Assembly: GCF_027706725.1 (NCBI RefSeq)
Contig: NZ_JAQFWQ010000009.1
Location: 1-64,000, forward strand
Length of the DNA stretch: 64,000 nucleotides
Reading direction: 5' to 3'
Source of the DNA: Nocardiopsis endophytica
Lineage (GTDB): Bacteria > Actinomycetota > Actinomycetes > Streptosporangiales > Streptosporangiaceae
The position numbers were made by a program, and so were the translations under genes. The notes beneath the pieces were generated by a model. The model ran no database searches. It was given only the letters and a program-made list of their open reading frames with translations, and was not told where the DNA came from. Positions 47,827-56,748 of the stretch are shown piece after piece. Each line of letters opens with the position of its first letter. Position 1 is the stretch's first letter.

Positions 47827-48774
47827 ATGGGCGAGCCCGGGACGCCGGACACCGGGGTGCAGGGCGGTTCGGACCGGGAGCGGGAGTTCACGCGCCACCG
47901 CAGGCTGCTGTTCGGTGTCGCCTACGACATGCTCGGCAGCGTCCACGACGCCGAGGACTGCGTCCAGGAGACCTGGATCTCCTGGGACCGCCGCGACCGC
48001 TCCGACATCGCCGAGCCCCGCGCCTACCTGGTGCGCTCGGTCACCAACACCGCGCTGAACCGGCTGCGCTCGGCGCGCGCCAGGCGGGAGACCTACGTCG
48101 GCCCGTGGCTGCCCGAGCCCGTCGCGACCGCCCCTGACGCGGCCGAGGAGGTCGAGCGCGCGGACGAGGTCTCCTACGCGATGCTCGTGGTGCTGGAGAG
48201 GCTGGGGCCGGTGGAGCGGGCGGTGTTCGTGCTGCGCGAGGTCTTCGGCCTGCCCTACGCCGAGATCGGCGCGGCGGTGGGCCGGGAGGAGCCCGCCGTG
48301 CGGCAGATCGCCCACCGCGCCCGCGCCCACGTGCGGGAGAGCAGGCCCCGGTTCACCGCCGACGAGGCCGAGCGGCGCCGCCTGACCGAGCGGTTCCTCG
48401 CGGCGGCCGCGGTCGGCGACGTCGACGCCCTCAAGGACATGCTGGCCGAGGACGCGCAGCTGGTGACCGACGGCGGGGGCAGGGTGCGGGCCGCGCTCAA
48501 CCCGATCCACGGCGCCGCCAAGTGCGCCCGCTTCCTCGCGGCCCTCGGCCCCAAGTACCCGGGGGCGGCGGCCGAGGAGGTCGAGGTCAACGGCGGCCCC
48601 GCGGTGGTGATGCGGATGCCGGACGGCCATGTCGTCGGTCTCTTCGTGGCGGAGATCTCCCAGGGGCGCTTCACGAACATCCTCGTTCAGCGCAATCCCG
48701 ACAAGCTGCGGGCGTTCGCGCTCGACGGGGGCCGCGACGGGAACGCCGAAGGCGCGGGGGAAGGCGGCGCGTGA
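47827..48774 (+). CDS. ECF41-like sigma factor with SnoaL C-terminal domain
   Basis: Sigma factor of 315 residues. Region 2 (RLLFGVAYDMLGSVHDAEDCVQETW) and region 4 (LPYAEIGAAVGREEPAVRQIAHRAR) are followed by a SnoaL-like domain of about 120 residues with the DGGGRVRAALNPIHG segment typical of ECF41/SigJ proteins. In that group the fused domain regulates activity and no anti-sigma gene is needed; none is seen here. GGAGG precedes the ATG. Targets unknown; ECF41 genes often lie near carboxymuconolactone decarboxylases or oxidoreductases, absent here. Confidence 0.9.
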   Translation: MGEPGTPDTGVQGGSDREREFTRHRRLLFGVAYDMLGSVHDAEDCVQETWISWDRRDRSDIAEPRAYLVRSVTNTALNRLRSARARRETYVGPWLPEPVATAPDAAEEVERADEVSYAMLVVLERLGPVERAVFVLREVFGLPYAEIGAAVGREEPAVRQIAHRARAHVRESRPRFTADEAERRRLTERFLAAAAVGDVDALKDMLAEDAQLVTDGGGRVRAALNPIHGAAKCARFLAALGPKYPGAAAEEVEVNGGPAVVMRMPDGHVVGLFVAEISQGRFTNILVQRNPDKLRAFALDGGRDGNAEGAGEGGA

Positions 48775-48950
48775 CCGCGCCCGAGCCGGGCCGGGGCCGT
48801 GCCGGACTCCGCGCGCGTTCAGGGGGGTCCCCGCGCGGGTGCGTGCACGGTCCCGCGCGCGCGGGGCCCACGAGCTGCGCATCCCTGGGAACGGATGCGG
48901 CGGGTTCTTAACAGCGGCAATACATGGCCGGATAGTAATCTCGGCAAACG

Positions 48951-50303
48951 ATGAGAAATACGCCACCGCCGCCGGACGCGTCATGGTCGTCCGAACCGCC
49001 GGATTGGGAGCGGGGCCGGGGTACAGGGGATTCGGGTCCCCAGGCGTGGGCCGGTCCGCCGGACGGCGCCTCGATGGAGGGCGGGCGCCCCGTGTGGGCG
49101 TGGCCGCCGCCGGAGCCGCCCCGCCCCACAGGGGTCGGGCCCGCGTCGGCCCGCCCCGGGACGCCCTATCACCGGCTCGCCCGCACCTGGCGGTTCCGCT
49201 GGTGGATCCCGCTGCTCGCGACGGTGGTCGCGGTGCTGCTGGTGCTCCTCACCCAGATCGTGATGTTCATGGCCGCCGGCATCTACATGGTGCTGGAGGG
49301 GCGGCCGACCAGCGGCGAGTCCCCGTTCGGCGCCGAAGTGCCCGACCTGGCCTTCATGCTCGTCGTGCTGTCCACGATGACGCCGATCGCGTTCCTTGTG
49401 GTGCGCACCGTGCAGTGGCGGCCGGTGGGGTCGCTGATGTCGGTCGAGGGGCGCCTGCGCGGCCGGTGGCTGGGCGTGTGCGCGCTGGTGGCGGTGCCGG
49501 TGGTCGGCCTGTACCTGGGGGCGCTGTACACGCTGCAGCTGCTCACCGGCGGGGACGTGGCGTTCGCGGGCCCGTTCGTCGGCATGGAGCGGTTCCTCCC
49601 GGCGCTGGCCGTCATCGTGCTGCTGGTCCCCTTCCAGGCCTCGGCCGAGGAGATCGCCCTGCGCGGCTTCATCATGCAGGCGGTGGGGTCCTTCGGCCGC
49701 CCCGCCGACAAGCCGCGCGGCACGTCGGTGGTCTCGCGCGCGCTGCGCACGCCGGTCGCGGCGATCCTCGTCAGCGGCACCGTGTTCGCCCTGATGCACG
49801 ACTACCAGGACTGGGCGCTGCTGGACGTGGCGGTGTTCGGCCTGGCCGCGGCCTGGCTGACCTGGTACACCGGCGGCCTGGAGGCCGCGATCGGTCTGCA
49901 CGTGGTGCACAACCTGGCGGCCTTCGCGCTCACGGCCTATGAGGGCGGACTGGCCGACGCTGGCACCGGGTCGGGCTCGTGGACCGGGGTGGTGGGCACC
50001 ACCGGGGAGATGCTGGTGTACTGCACGGTCGTGGCGCTGCTGGCGCGGCGGACCGGCGTGCGCCGGACCGTCCCCGGCGACCCGGACGACCACCCGGAGC
50101 CGCCCGCGCGGCGGCGGCTGCCGCACTGGGCGCTCCAGCAGTCGCCGGTGAGTCCCGTCGCCGAGCCGCGGCCGCAGGCCCCGGTGGACCCGGCGCCGCA
50201 CGGCACGCACTTCACCACCCCGCCGCCGGGCCTCTACCCGGGAGGGAACGCCGCCGGGCCGTACCGGGAACCGCCGCCCGCGGGCGGACCCGCGGCGCCC
50301 TGA
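48951..50303 (+). CDS. CPBP-family intramembrane metalloprotease
   Basis: Membrane protein of 450 residues with a Pro-rich cytoplasmic N-terminus (1-78) and about eight helices. The ABI/CPBP motifs are EEIALRG (E233, E234, R238), FALMHDY (motif 2 His) and GLHVVHN (motif 3). A Pro-rich tail of about 85 residues follows. The family cleaves prenylated or other membrane proteins; the substrate here is unknown. It stands alone. Confidence 0.87.
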   Translation: MRNTPPPPDASWSSEPPDWERGRGTGDSGPQAWAGPPDGASMEGGRPVWAWPPPEPPRPTGVGPASARPGTPYHRLARTWRFRWWIPLLATVVAVLLVLLTQIVMFMAAGIYMVLEGRPTSGESPFGAEVPDLAFMLVVLSTMTPIAFLVVRTVQWRPVGSLMSVEGRLRGRWLGVCALVAVPVVGLYLGALYTLQLLTGGDVAFAGPFVGMERFLPALAVIVLLVPFQASAEEIALRGFIMQAVGSFGRPADKPRGTSVVSRALRTPVAAILVSGTVFALMHDYQDWALLDVAVFGLAAAWLTWYTGGLEAAIGLHVVHNLAAFALTAYEGGLADAGTGSGSWTGVVGTTGEMLVYCTVVALLARRTGVRRTVPGDPDDHPEPPARRRLPHWALQQSPVSPVAEPRPQAPVDPAPHGTHFTTPPPGLYPGGNAAGPYREPPPAGGPAAP

Positions 50304-50363
50304 CGCCTCACCTGCACGGCCGGAGTTTCCGCGCAGGTCGGCGGGGTATCCATCGGGGTGACC

Positions 50364-51035
50364 ATGTTGCGAGAACCCTCGTGTCCCCGCTGCGGGCGCC
50401 GCGTCCGGCCCCCGGGCCTGTGGACGAGCGCCTGGCAGTGCGCCGCACACGGCCCGGTGGCGCCGTTGCAACCGGCCCGCGAACCGGGCGAGACTTCGCT
50501 GGACCTCCTGCTGGACGCCGCTCAGGTGCCGGTGTGGCTTCCGTGGCCGCTGCCGGTGGGCTGGGTGGTCACCGGCTTCGCGCACGCCGGTGACGAGCGC
50601 AGCGGCGCCCTCGGGATCGCGGTCGCCCTCTCCGGGCCCGCTCCGCTCGGCGGGGTGGGGGAGATGGCGGTCGTCGCCGAGGACCCCGGCGTCGGGCTGG
50701 GGGCGCGGCTGGCCGGGCTGATCGGCCCCGACCCCGGGGCCGGGTTCGACAAGGGCCCGCCGGAGCTGCGGGTGCGCCACGACGGCCACGACATCCCGAT
50801 GTGGAGCGTGGACACCGGAGGGACGCGCACCGCCGTCTACGCGGGCGAGGCGTACGCGAGCTGGCTGTGGCTGGTGCTGAGCCCCGCCGACACCGGGGTC
50901 CTGACCTGCGAGCTGTCCGGCCTGCGGGACCTGCGCGACCGGGTGGACGGGGCGACCCTGCCGCCGCCGTTCGGGGCGCCGTCGCCCTTCCTGGAGACCG
51001 CGCTGCGGCCGGTGGACGGCGACGAGCCTCTCTGA
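50364..51035 (+). CDS. DUF6758-like zinc-ribbon protein
   Basis: Protein of 223 residues from the ATG at 50364 (GTG 50358 adds two). The N-terminus has a zinc-ribbon-like CPRCGRR...WQCAAHG, then the conserved VPVWLPWPLPVGWVVTGFA segment. It matches a conserved actinobacterial family (DUF6758, from memory) usually next to the PHP-domain gene, as it is here (27-base gap). Function unknown. Confidence 0.75.
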   Translation: MLREPSCPRCGRRVRPPGLWTSAWQCAAHGPVAPLQPAREPGETSLDLLLDAAQVPVWLPWPLPVGWVVTGFAHAGDERSGALGIAVALSGPAPLGGVGEMAVVAEDPGVGLGARLAGLIGPDPGAGFDKGPPELRVRHDGHDIPMWSVDTGGTRTAVYAGEAYASWLWLVLSPADTGVLTCELSGLRDLRDRVDGATLPPPFGAPSPFLETALRPVDGDEPL

Positions 51036-51062
51036 GGCGGCCGTGTCCCTAGAATCGGTGCG

Positions 51063-51962
51063 GTGACGCGCACACGCATCGACCTGCACACGCACAGCGC
51101 GGTCTCCGACGGGACCGACGCCCCCTCCGACGTCATCGGCCACGCGCGCGCGGCGGGGGTGAACGTGCTCGCGCTCACCGACCACGACACCGTCGCAGGC
51201 ATCGCCGAGGCCGCGAAGGTGCTGCCCCCCGGCTTCACCCTGATCCCCGGCATGGAGCTGTCCTGCGCCTACCAGGGGTCCAGCGTGCACCTGGCCGCCT
51301 ACCTCTTCGACGCCGACGCCCCGGAGCTGGCCGGGGAGCTGCGCCGGATCCGCGACGACCGGGTGAACCGGGCGCGCGAGATGGTGCGTCGGCTGGGGGA
51401 GGCCGGGATCGGCGTCACCTGGGACCGGGTGCAGGAGATCGCCTTCGGGGACGCAGGGTCGGCCGGAGACGGGGCGCGGGAGGCGGGAGTGGTCGTCGGA
51501 CGTCCGCACATCGCCCGCGCCATCGTCGAGGCCGGGGGCGCCGCCGACGTGCAGGACGCCTTCGACCGGTGGATCGGCTCCGGCGGGCCCGCCTACGTCA
51601 CCCGCTACGCCCTCGACCCGGTGCGCGCCGTCGCGGCGGTGCGCGCGGCCGGAGGGGTGTGCTCACTGGCGCACCCGGCGCGGTCGGAGGGCATGCTGAC
51701 CGGGGCGGTCCCCGAGGACCTGGTGGAGCGGATGGCGCGTGCCGGGCTCGGTGCCATCGAGGCCGACCACCCGAGCCACGAGGAGGCCGAGGCGGAGCAC
51801 TGGCGGGGTGTGGCGCGGGATCTGGGGCTGGCGGTGACCGGGTCCAGCGACGACCATGGGGCGCTGACCGGCCACCGCATCGGGGCGCGTACGACGGCGC
51901 CGGAGGAGTTCGAGCGCCTGACCGCGCCCGCCACCGGGGCGGCGCCGATCACCCGTGGGTGA
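51063..51962 (+). CDS. PHP-domain phosphoesterase
   Basis: Metal-dependent phosphoesterase of 299 residues. Motif I is DLHTHSAVSDGT (H9, H11, D16) and LTDHDTV and FTLIPGMELSC follow as motif II and III. The C-terminal GSSDDHG provides the last ligands. It resembles RNase AM/YciV-type 3',5'-nucleotide phosphatases. GTG start. Cotranscribed with the preceding DUF6758-like gene. Confidence 0.87.
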   Translation: MTRTRIDLHTHSAVSDGTDAPSDVIGHARAAGVNVLALTDHDTVAGIAEAAKVLPPGFTLIPGMELSCAYQGSSVHLAAYLFDADAPELAGELRRIRDDRVNRAREMVRRLGEAGIGVTWDRVQEIAFGDAGSAGDGAREAGVVVGRPHIARAIVEAGGAADVQDAFDRWIGSGGPAYVTRYALDPVRAVAAVRAAGGVCSLAHPARSEGMLTGAVPEDLVERMARAGLGAIEADHPSHEEAEAEHWRGVARDLGLAVTGSSDDHGALTGHRIGARTTAPEEFERLTAPATGAAPITRG

Positions 51963-52102
51963 CCAGCGCCGCTTATGGGAGGCTTAGCGGCCGGATGCCA
52001 GGGTGACCGGTCGCGTGCGCGGGGTACCGGCGCACCCGCGGGGGCCGCCACAATGGTCCCGCACGTATCGGAAGTTCGGACGCGAATCGAAGGGTCGGCA
52101 CC

Positions 52103-53260
52103 GTGTTCTGGAAGCGGAAGGGCAAGAAGAAGGGGACCGGCGAGGCCGAGGAGGCCTCCGCGGTGGCGATCGACGAGTCCGCGGACGAGAAGGAGGCCGC
52201 CGAGGAGGAGGCCGGATCGGACGCGGAGACCGCGGAGAAGGCGGGTAAGGCGGACGCCGACGGCGGCGAGAAGGAGAAGCCGGCCGAGGAGAAGTCCGCC
52301 GACGCGGAGGACGAGGACTCCGAGGGCGCCGAGGACACCGACTCCGACGAGAAGGAGCCGGAGAAGAAGGCCGCCGCCGACGAGGAGGCCGCCGACGAGG
52401 ACGACTCGGACGAGGAGACCGAGAAGAAGTCCGAGAAGGAGACGGAGGACGACTCCTCCGACACCGACACCGACTCCGACACGGAGGCCGGGTCGGAGTC
52501 CGAGGGCGCCGACGCGGACGCCGCCGAGGACGACGAAGACGAAGAGTCCGAGGACGACGAGGACGAGTCGGACGACAAGCCCGCCGCCAAGAAGAAGCGG
52601 GAGATCGAGCCCGAGGAGCCGGGCATCGACGAGCCCGACGACGACGGCGTCCAGCGCGTGCGCACCGCCGGGACGCTGGAGGTCGACGGCGAGGAGTACA
52701 AGGTCGTCAACAACACCTGGGTGGTGAAGGCCGACGACGAGGGCGTCATCGTCATCGACCCCGCCCACGACGCCGAGGCGATCATGGAGGCGGTCGGCGA
52801 CCGCGAGGTGTACCTGGTGGCCTGCACCAACGGTTACAACACGCACATCGGTGCGGCGGTGAAGGTGGCCGAGCGCGACGAGGCCCCCATCGCCCTGCAC
52901 CGCCGCGAGCTGCGCCCGTGGCGCAAGGTGCACGGCGCCGAGCACCCGCCGGAGATCGAGATCGAGGCGGGCGGCTCGTTCAGCGCCGGCGACCTGGAGA
53001 TCGACGTTCTGGGCCTGCCCGGGACCTCCTCGGGCAGCGTCGGCTACTACATCTCCCAGCTGGGCGCCGTCTTCAGCGGCGACACCCTGCTCGCGGGCGA
53101 GCTGGGCACGGTGGGCGACGGGTACATCGACTACACCCGGCAGCTGCACTCGGTCGGCGAGGTGCTCATGTCCCTGCCGCCGGACACCCGCGTCCTGCCC
53201 GACCGCGGCCCGGAGACCACGGTCGAGGAGGAGTCGGGCAACTTCGACTCCTGGGTCTAG
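52103..53260 (+). CDS. MBL-fold protein with lost metal ligands and acidic extension
   Basis: Protein of 385 residues. After a basic start (WKRKGKKK), residues 14-185 are an extremely acidic Glu/Asp/Ala/Lys low-complexity tail. The remainder is a metallo-beta-lactamase fold. The usual THxHxDH motif reads TNGYNTH (242-248), the next motif PGHTPGS reads PGTSSGS, and GHGPETT reads DRGPETT. Only the SGDTL aspartate and H248 remain, so the metal site is almost certainly absent. It may be a binding or structural pseudoenzyme. ATG start. Followed by a repeat island. Confidence 0.8.
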   Translation: MFWKRKGKKKGTGEAEEASAVAIDESADEKEAAEEEAGSDAETAEKAGKADADGGEKEKPAEEKSADAEDEDSEGAEDTDSDEKEPEKKAAADEEAADEDDSDEETEKKSEKETEDDSSDTDTDSDTEAGSESEGADADAAEDDEDEESEDDEDESDDKPAAKKKREIEPEEPGIDEPDDDGVQRVRTAGTLEVDGEEYKVVNNTWVVKADDEGVIVIDPAHDAEAIMEAVGDREVYLVACTNGYNTHIGAAVKVAERDEAPIALHRRELRPWRKVHGAEHPPEIEIEAGGSFSAGDLEIDVLGLPGTSSGSVGYYISQLGAVFSGDTLLAGELGTVGDGYIDYTRQLHSVGEVLMSLPPDTRVLPDRGPETTVEEESGNFDSWV

Positions 53261-53278
53261 AGGCCCCGTCCGCTCATC

Positions 53279-53334
53279 GATCCCGGGGAAGCCGGGGTTG
53301 CCGCGCCCGTTTCAGGCCCGGCTTCCCCGAGATC
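53279..53334. repeat. Type A palindrome
   Basis: 18-base arms (53279-53296 and 53317-53334, one mismatch; core CGGGGAAGCCGGG), 18 bases after the MBL-fold stop. It could also act as that gene's terminator. Confidence 0.8.
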
Positions 53335-53408
53335 ATCGCGGAGGGGCCCCCGGGCGGCGCATACCGGGCATAACGGGCGGTCGGCGCGGGGCTCGGCCGT
53401 CCCGCGTC

Positions 53409-53449
53409 GTGAAATCGACGCTTTTATGCAGATCAGGTGTCGATTTCAC
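53409..53449. repeat. Type B hairpin, inverted copy
   Basis: Arms GTGAAATCGACGC (53409-53421) and GTGTCGATTTCAC (53437-53449), one mismatch. The loop reads TTTTATGCAGATCAG, the reverse complement of the loop in the other copies, so the element is inserted in the opposite orientation. Confidence 0.8.
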
Positions 53450-53483
53450 CACCCAAGATGCCCCTCACCACCCGCCTGCCCCC

Positions 53484-53555
53484 TCCGCGATGATCTCGAC
53501 AGACGTGCTGTCAAAACGGCCGGAATGACAGCACCTTCGTCGAGATCATCGCGGA
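53484..53555. repeat. Type C palindrome
   Basis: 30-base arms (53484-53513 and 53526-53555) with a few mismatches. The loop GGCCGGAA-type centre is the reverse complement of the 43430 copy, so it lies in the opposite orientation. Confidence 0.85.
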
Positions 53556-53621
53556 GTAGGGGCGCGGCGGCCGCCACGAGCGCGGGCGACCAGGCACCCA
53601 CCCGGTCGCGGAACCGCCCGG

Positions 53622-54028
53622 ACCGAGAGCAGCCCGCCGGACGGCAGGCGGGGCCGGGGAGCCGCCCTGCTGTTGTCGTTGCTGCCGTTACCGGCGAGCA
53701 CGCACACGCCTGCCGCCTGACAGCGCTAGCGGAGGGGTCGCCGGCCTTTCCTCGTCGCCGCTCTCCACCTTGCACCCCGACGGCCTGCCGCTCGGCTGGG
53801 GCCGGGAGCGGGGTACCGGCTCAGCCGCCCATCCGCCCGGACCGAGAGCAGCCCGCCGGACGGCAAGCAGGACCGGGAGACCGCCCTGCTGTTGTCGTTG
53901 CTGCCATTACCGGCGAGCACGCACACGCCTGCCGCCCGGCTGGGGCCGGGAGCGGGGTACCTGCTCAGCCGCCCATCCGCCGGGACCGAGAGCAGCCCGC
54001 CGGACGGCAAGCGGCCCGCAGTAGGGCA
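53622..54028. repeat. Tandem type D repeats, 144-base period
   Basis: ACCGAGAGCAGCCCGCCGG starts at 53622, 53841 and 53985. CTGGGGCCGGGAGCGGGGTA starts near 53797 and 53941, giving a 144-base tandem period. Each unit contains TGTTGTCGTTGCTGCC. The third copy diverges after CGGCAAGCGGCC. Confidence 0.75.
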
Positions 54029-54158
54029 CCAGCCGGGCGTCCACCCACCCGCACCGCGAAAACCGGCACTCAAGGTGTCCGTTTCAACCCCGGCCTCCCC
54101 GGCCTTGCCGCTCCCCGGCTTCCCTAGCCTTCCCGGCTCCCCGGCCTCCCCGACACCG

Positions 54159-55049
54159 TCACAGGTTGTCGCGGGCGGGGGTCTCCACCGTGTTCCAGAA
54201 GCGGGTCAGGGCGCTCGCCGTGGTCTCCGGGGCCTCGACGTTCGGGGAATGGGCCGCCCCCGGCACGACCACCTTGCGCGCGGACAGCTTGTCCGCCATG
54301 GCGGCCTGCAGGTCCGGCGGCCAGGCGTCGTCGTTCTCGCCGTACAGCACCATCTTCGGCAGGTCCGTCGCGGCCAGCTCCGCCGTCCGGTCGCCCGCGG
54401 ACAGGATCTCCTCGCACATCCGCACCAGCCCCCGCGGGCTGTTCGCCAGCATCCGCGTGCGCAGGAACGCCAGGATGTCCTCGGCGAGGCCGCTCGACCG
54501 GGCGGGGGCGTCCAGGAACCGCTCCCACAGCTCCGCCAGCCGCTCCGGCGTCGGGTCGCCGCCCAGGTAGCCGATGAGCCGCTGGGCGTCGTCCACGCGC
54601 CCCTGCGAGGGCACCGCGGCCGGCCCGGAGCTCATCAGGGTGAACGACAGCAGCTCCGCCTCACCCGACAGCACGGTCTCGCGGGTCACCAGGCCGCCGT
54701 AGGAGTGGCCGAGCAGATGCACCGGCCCCTCGCCGAGCGCCGCGGTCAGCGCGGCGACCGAGCGGCCCAGCCACGCCGTCCCGTAGCCGTCGAAGTCGTC
54801 GGGGCCGGGCGACTCGTACTGGCCCGGCAGATCGACGGCGACCACTTGGCGGCCGGCCTGCGCGAGCGTCTGCAGCAGGCCGATGAAGTCCTCTTTGCTT
54901 CCGGTGAGCCCCGGTACCAGGACCGCCGGGCGGTGTTCGCAGCCGCCGGAGGTGGGCAGCGCGCGCAGCGCGGCGAAGGTGCCCATGTCGGTCGTGACGT
55001 CGGCCCGCCTGACACCGGGCGGGAGTTCCAGAAACCGGGGTGTGCTCAC
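54159..55049 (-). CDS. Alpha/beta hydrolase
   Basis: Protein of 296 residues with a nucleophile elbow GHSYGGL, an oxyanion region VPGLTGSKEDF and the acid/His pair in LYGENDDAWP and PGAAHSPNVEAPE. No signal peptide. Substrate unknown; the fold covers esterases, epoxide hydrolases and peptidases. GTG start at 55049. It lies downstream of the DEAD-box helicase on the same strand, with a 150-base gap. Confidence 0.85.
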   Translation of the reverse strand: MSTPRFLELPPGVRRADVTTDMGTFAALRALPTSGGCEHRPAVLVPGLTGSKEDFIGLLQTLAQAGRQVVAVDLPGQYESPGPDDFDGYGTAWLGRSVAALTAALGEGPVHLLGHSYGGLVTRETVLSGEAELLSFTLMSSGPAAVPSQGRVDDAQRLIGYLGGDPTPERLAELWERFLDAPARSSGLAEDILAFLRTRMLANSPRGLVRMCEEILSAGDRTAELAATDLPKMVLYGENDDAWPPDLQAAMADKLSARKVVVPGAAHSPNVEAPETTASALTRFWNTVETPARDNL

Positions 55050-55199
55050 GACGGTTCACCCTAGACGATCCCGCGTCCGCCCAGGATCCGCAGGTGCGGC
55101 GGGGCGGACGCCGATCGGTGGCGGGGCGCGCTCCGCGCCCCGGGGAGGGGGTCCCGTCGGGCCGCCCCCTCCGCTTCGTACGCTCGGGCCCGGTGGGGC

Positions 55200-56735
55200 C
55201 TAGCCCTCCCGGCCCTTGTCCGGGCCGCCCTGAGCGTTCTGGCCGGGCACGTCGACCCCGCCGCGGGTGCGGCGGCGCCGGCGGCGGCGCGGCTTCGCAG
55301 CGGCGCCCTCGTCGCCGGAGGCGGCGGGGGTCTGCGCGCCGTCCTCGGCCGGGGCCTCGGACTCGCCGCGGCCCCTGCGGGTGCGGCGGCGGTTCCGGCC
55401 GCGCGAGCGCGCCGGCCGCTCCTCCTTCTCGTTCCGGCGGCGCGGGCCGCCGGTGTCGCCGATGTCCTCGACCTCCTCGGCCTCCAGCCCGGCGCGCTCC
55501 TGGCGCTCCTTGGCCAGGCGGCCCTTCGTGCCCTCCGGGATGCGGAGGTTCTCGAAGAAGTGCGGGGAGGTGGAGTAGGTCTCCTCCGGCTCGGCGAGGT
55601 CGAGCTCGAGCGCGTTGTTGATCAGCTTCCAGCGCGCGATCTCCTGCCAGTCGACGAAGGTGACCGCGGTGCCCGAGCGCCCGGCGCGGCCGGTGCGGCC
55701 GATCCGGTGGGTGTAGGTCTTCTCGTCGTCCGGGCACTCGTAGTTGACGACGTGCGTGACGTCGTCCACGTCGAGCCCGCGCGCGGCCACGTCGGTGGCC
55801 ACCAGCACGTCGATCTTGCCGTTGCGGAACGCCCGCAGCGCGCGCTCGCGCTGGCTCTGGCCCAGGTCGCCGTGGACCGCCGCGGCCGCGAAGCCGCGCG
55901 TCTTGAGCTCCCCGGCGACCTTGTCGCAGGCCCGCTTGGTCTGGCAGAACACCATGCTCAGCCCGCGGCCCTCGGCCTGCAGCATCCGGGCGAGCATCTC
56001 CACCTTGTCCATCGGGTGCGTCCGGTAGACGAACTGCTCGATGCCGTTGGTGGCGGTGTGGTCCGGGTCGTCGTCGTCCCCGGCGCGCACGTGCGTGGGC
56101 CGGTTCAGGTAGTTCCGCGACAGCGCCACGATCTCGCTCGGCATGGTCGCCGAGAACAGCATCGACTGGCGCTCGTCGGGGATCTTGTTCAGGATGCGCT
56201 CGATGTCGGGCAGGAAGCCCAGGTCGAGCATCTTGTCGGCCTCGTCGAGGACGATCGCGCGCACCCCGCCCAGGCTCAGGTGCTTCTGCTTCTCCAGGTC
56301 GAGCAGGCGCCCGGGGGTGCCGACGACGATGTCCGCGCCCTCCTTGAGCCCCTCGATCTGCGGCTCGTAGGCGCGCCCGCCGTAGACGGTCAGGATGTGG
56401 GCCTTGGTGCGCTTGCCCGCCGTGGACAGGTCGGCCGCCACCTGGATCGCGAGTTCGCGGGTGGGGACGACGACCAGGGCGCGGGGGCGCTTGGGCTCAC
56501 CCGGCGACTTCTGGGCCAGCTGCAGCAGCGGCAGGCCGAACGCGAACGTCTTGCCGGTGCCGGTGCGCGCCTGCCCGATGATGTCGGACCCGCTGAGGGC
56601 CAGGGGCAGCGCCAGGGACTGGATCGGGAAGGGTTCGAGGATCCCTTCGGCTTCGAGGGCGTCGGCGATCTCGGCGCTGACGCCGAGGTCGCGGAACGTC
56701 CGTCGGGGTTCGCTGGTGGTCTCTGTGTTCGTCAG
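55200..56735 (-). CDS. DEAD-box RNA helicase, CTG start
   Basis: ATP-dependent RNA helicase of 511 residues. Q motif FPIQ (36-39), Walker A ARTGTGKT (56-63), PTRELA, DEAD (164-167), SAT, and HRIGRTGRAGRSG in the second RecA domain are all present. The C-terminal 100 residues are Arg-rich and disordered ([20 protein letters not shown]), RhlE-like. No ATG, GTG or TTG exists in frame between the upstream stop (56739) and residue 99. A CTG at 56735 has GGAGG eight bases upstream and gives a natural start (TNTETTSEPRRTFRDLGV). Role: RNA remodelling, ribosome or decay. Confidence 0.9.
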   Translation of the reverse strand: MTNTETTSEPRRTFRDLGVSAEIADALEAEGILEPFPIQSLALPLALSGSDIIGQARTGTGKTFAFGLPLLQLAQKSPGEPKRPRALVVVPTRELAIQVAADLSTAGKRTKAHILTVYGGRAYEPQIEGLKEGADIVVGTPGRLLDLEKQKHLSLGGVRAIVLDEADKMLDLGFLPDIERILNKIPDERQSMLFSATMPSEIVALSRNYLNRPTHVRAGDDDDPDHTATNGIEQFVYRTHPMDKVEMLARMLQAEGRGLSMVFCQTKRACDKVAGELKTRGFAAAAVHGDLGQSQRERALRAFRNGKIDVLVATDVAARGLDVDDVTHVVNYECPDDEKTYTHRIGRTGRAGRSGTAVTFVDWQEIARWKLINNALELDLAEPEETYSTSPHFFENLRIPEGTKGRLAKERQERAGLEAEEVEDIGDTGGPRRRNEKEERPARSRGRNRRRTRRGRGESEAPAEDGAQTPAASGDEGAAAKPRRRRRRRTRGGVDVPGQNAQGGPDKGREG

Positions 56736-56743
56736 GGCTCATG

Positions 56744-56748
56744 CCTCC
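56744..56748 (-). promoter_or_regulatory. Shine-Dalgarno deciding the helicase CTG start
   Basis: GGAGG on the minus strand, eight bases from CTG 56735. The out-of-frame ATG at 56742 is only one base away, too close to be used. Confidence 0.6.

Larger units (their letters stand above)
53261..54158. repeat. Mosaic repeat island, no gene
   Basis: Between the MBL-fold gene and the hydrolase lie a type A palindrome, an inverted type B hairpin, a type C palindrome and tandem type D units. No supported gene. The final 100 bases contain simple CCCCGGC-rich steps. Confidence 0.7.

Noticed and set aside
53426-54127. Frames in the 53.4-54.1 kb island with repeated AITGEHAHACR-type peptides
   Set aside because: Peptide similarity among copies is explained by the nucleotide repeats. 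Copies occur in both orientations and have no Shine-Dalgarno or consistent ends.
56497-56742. ATG-started frame in front of the helicase
   Set aside because: Its product is Arg/Pro-rich nonsense in another frame. The helicase motifs lie in the CTG frame.
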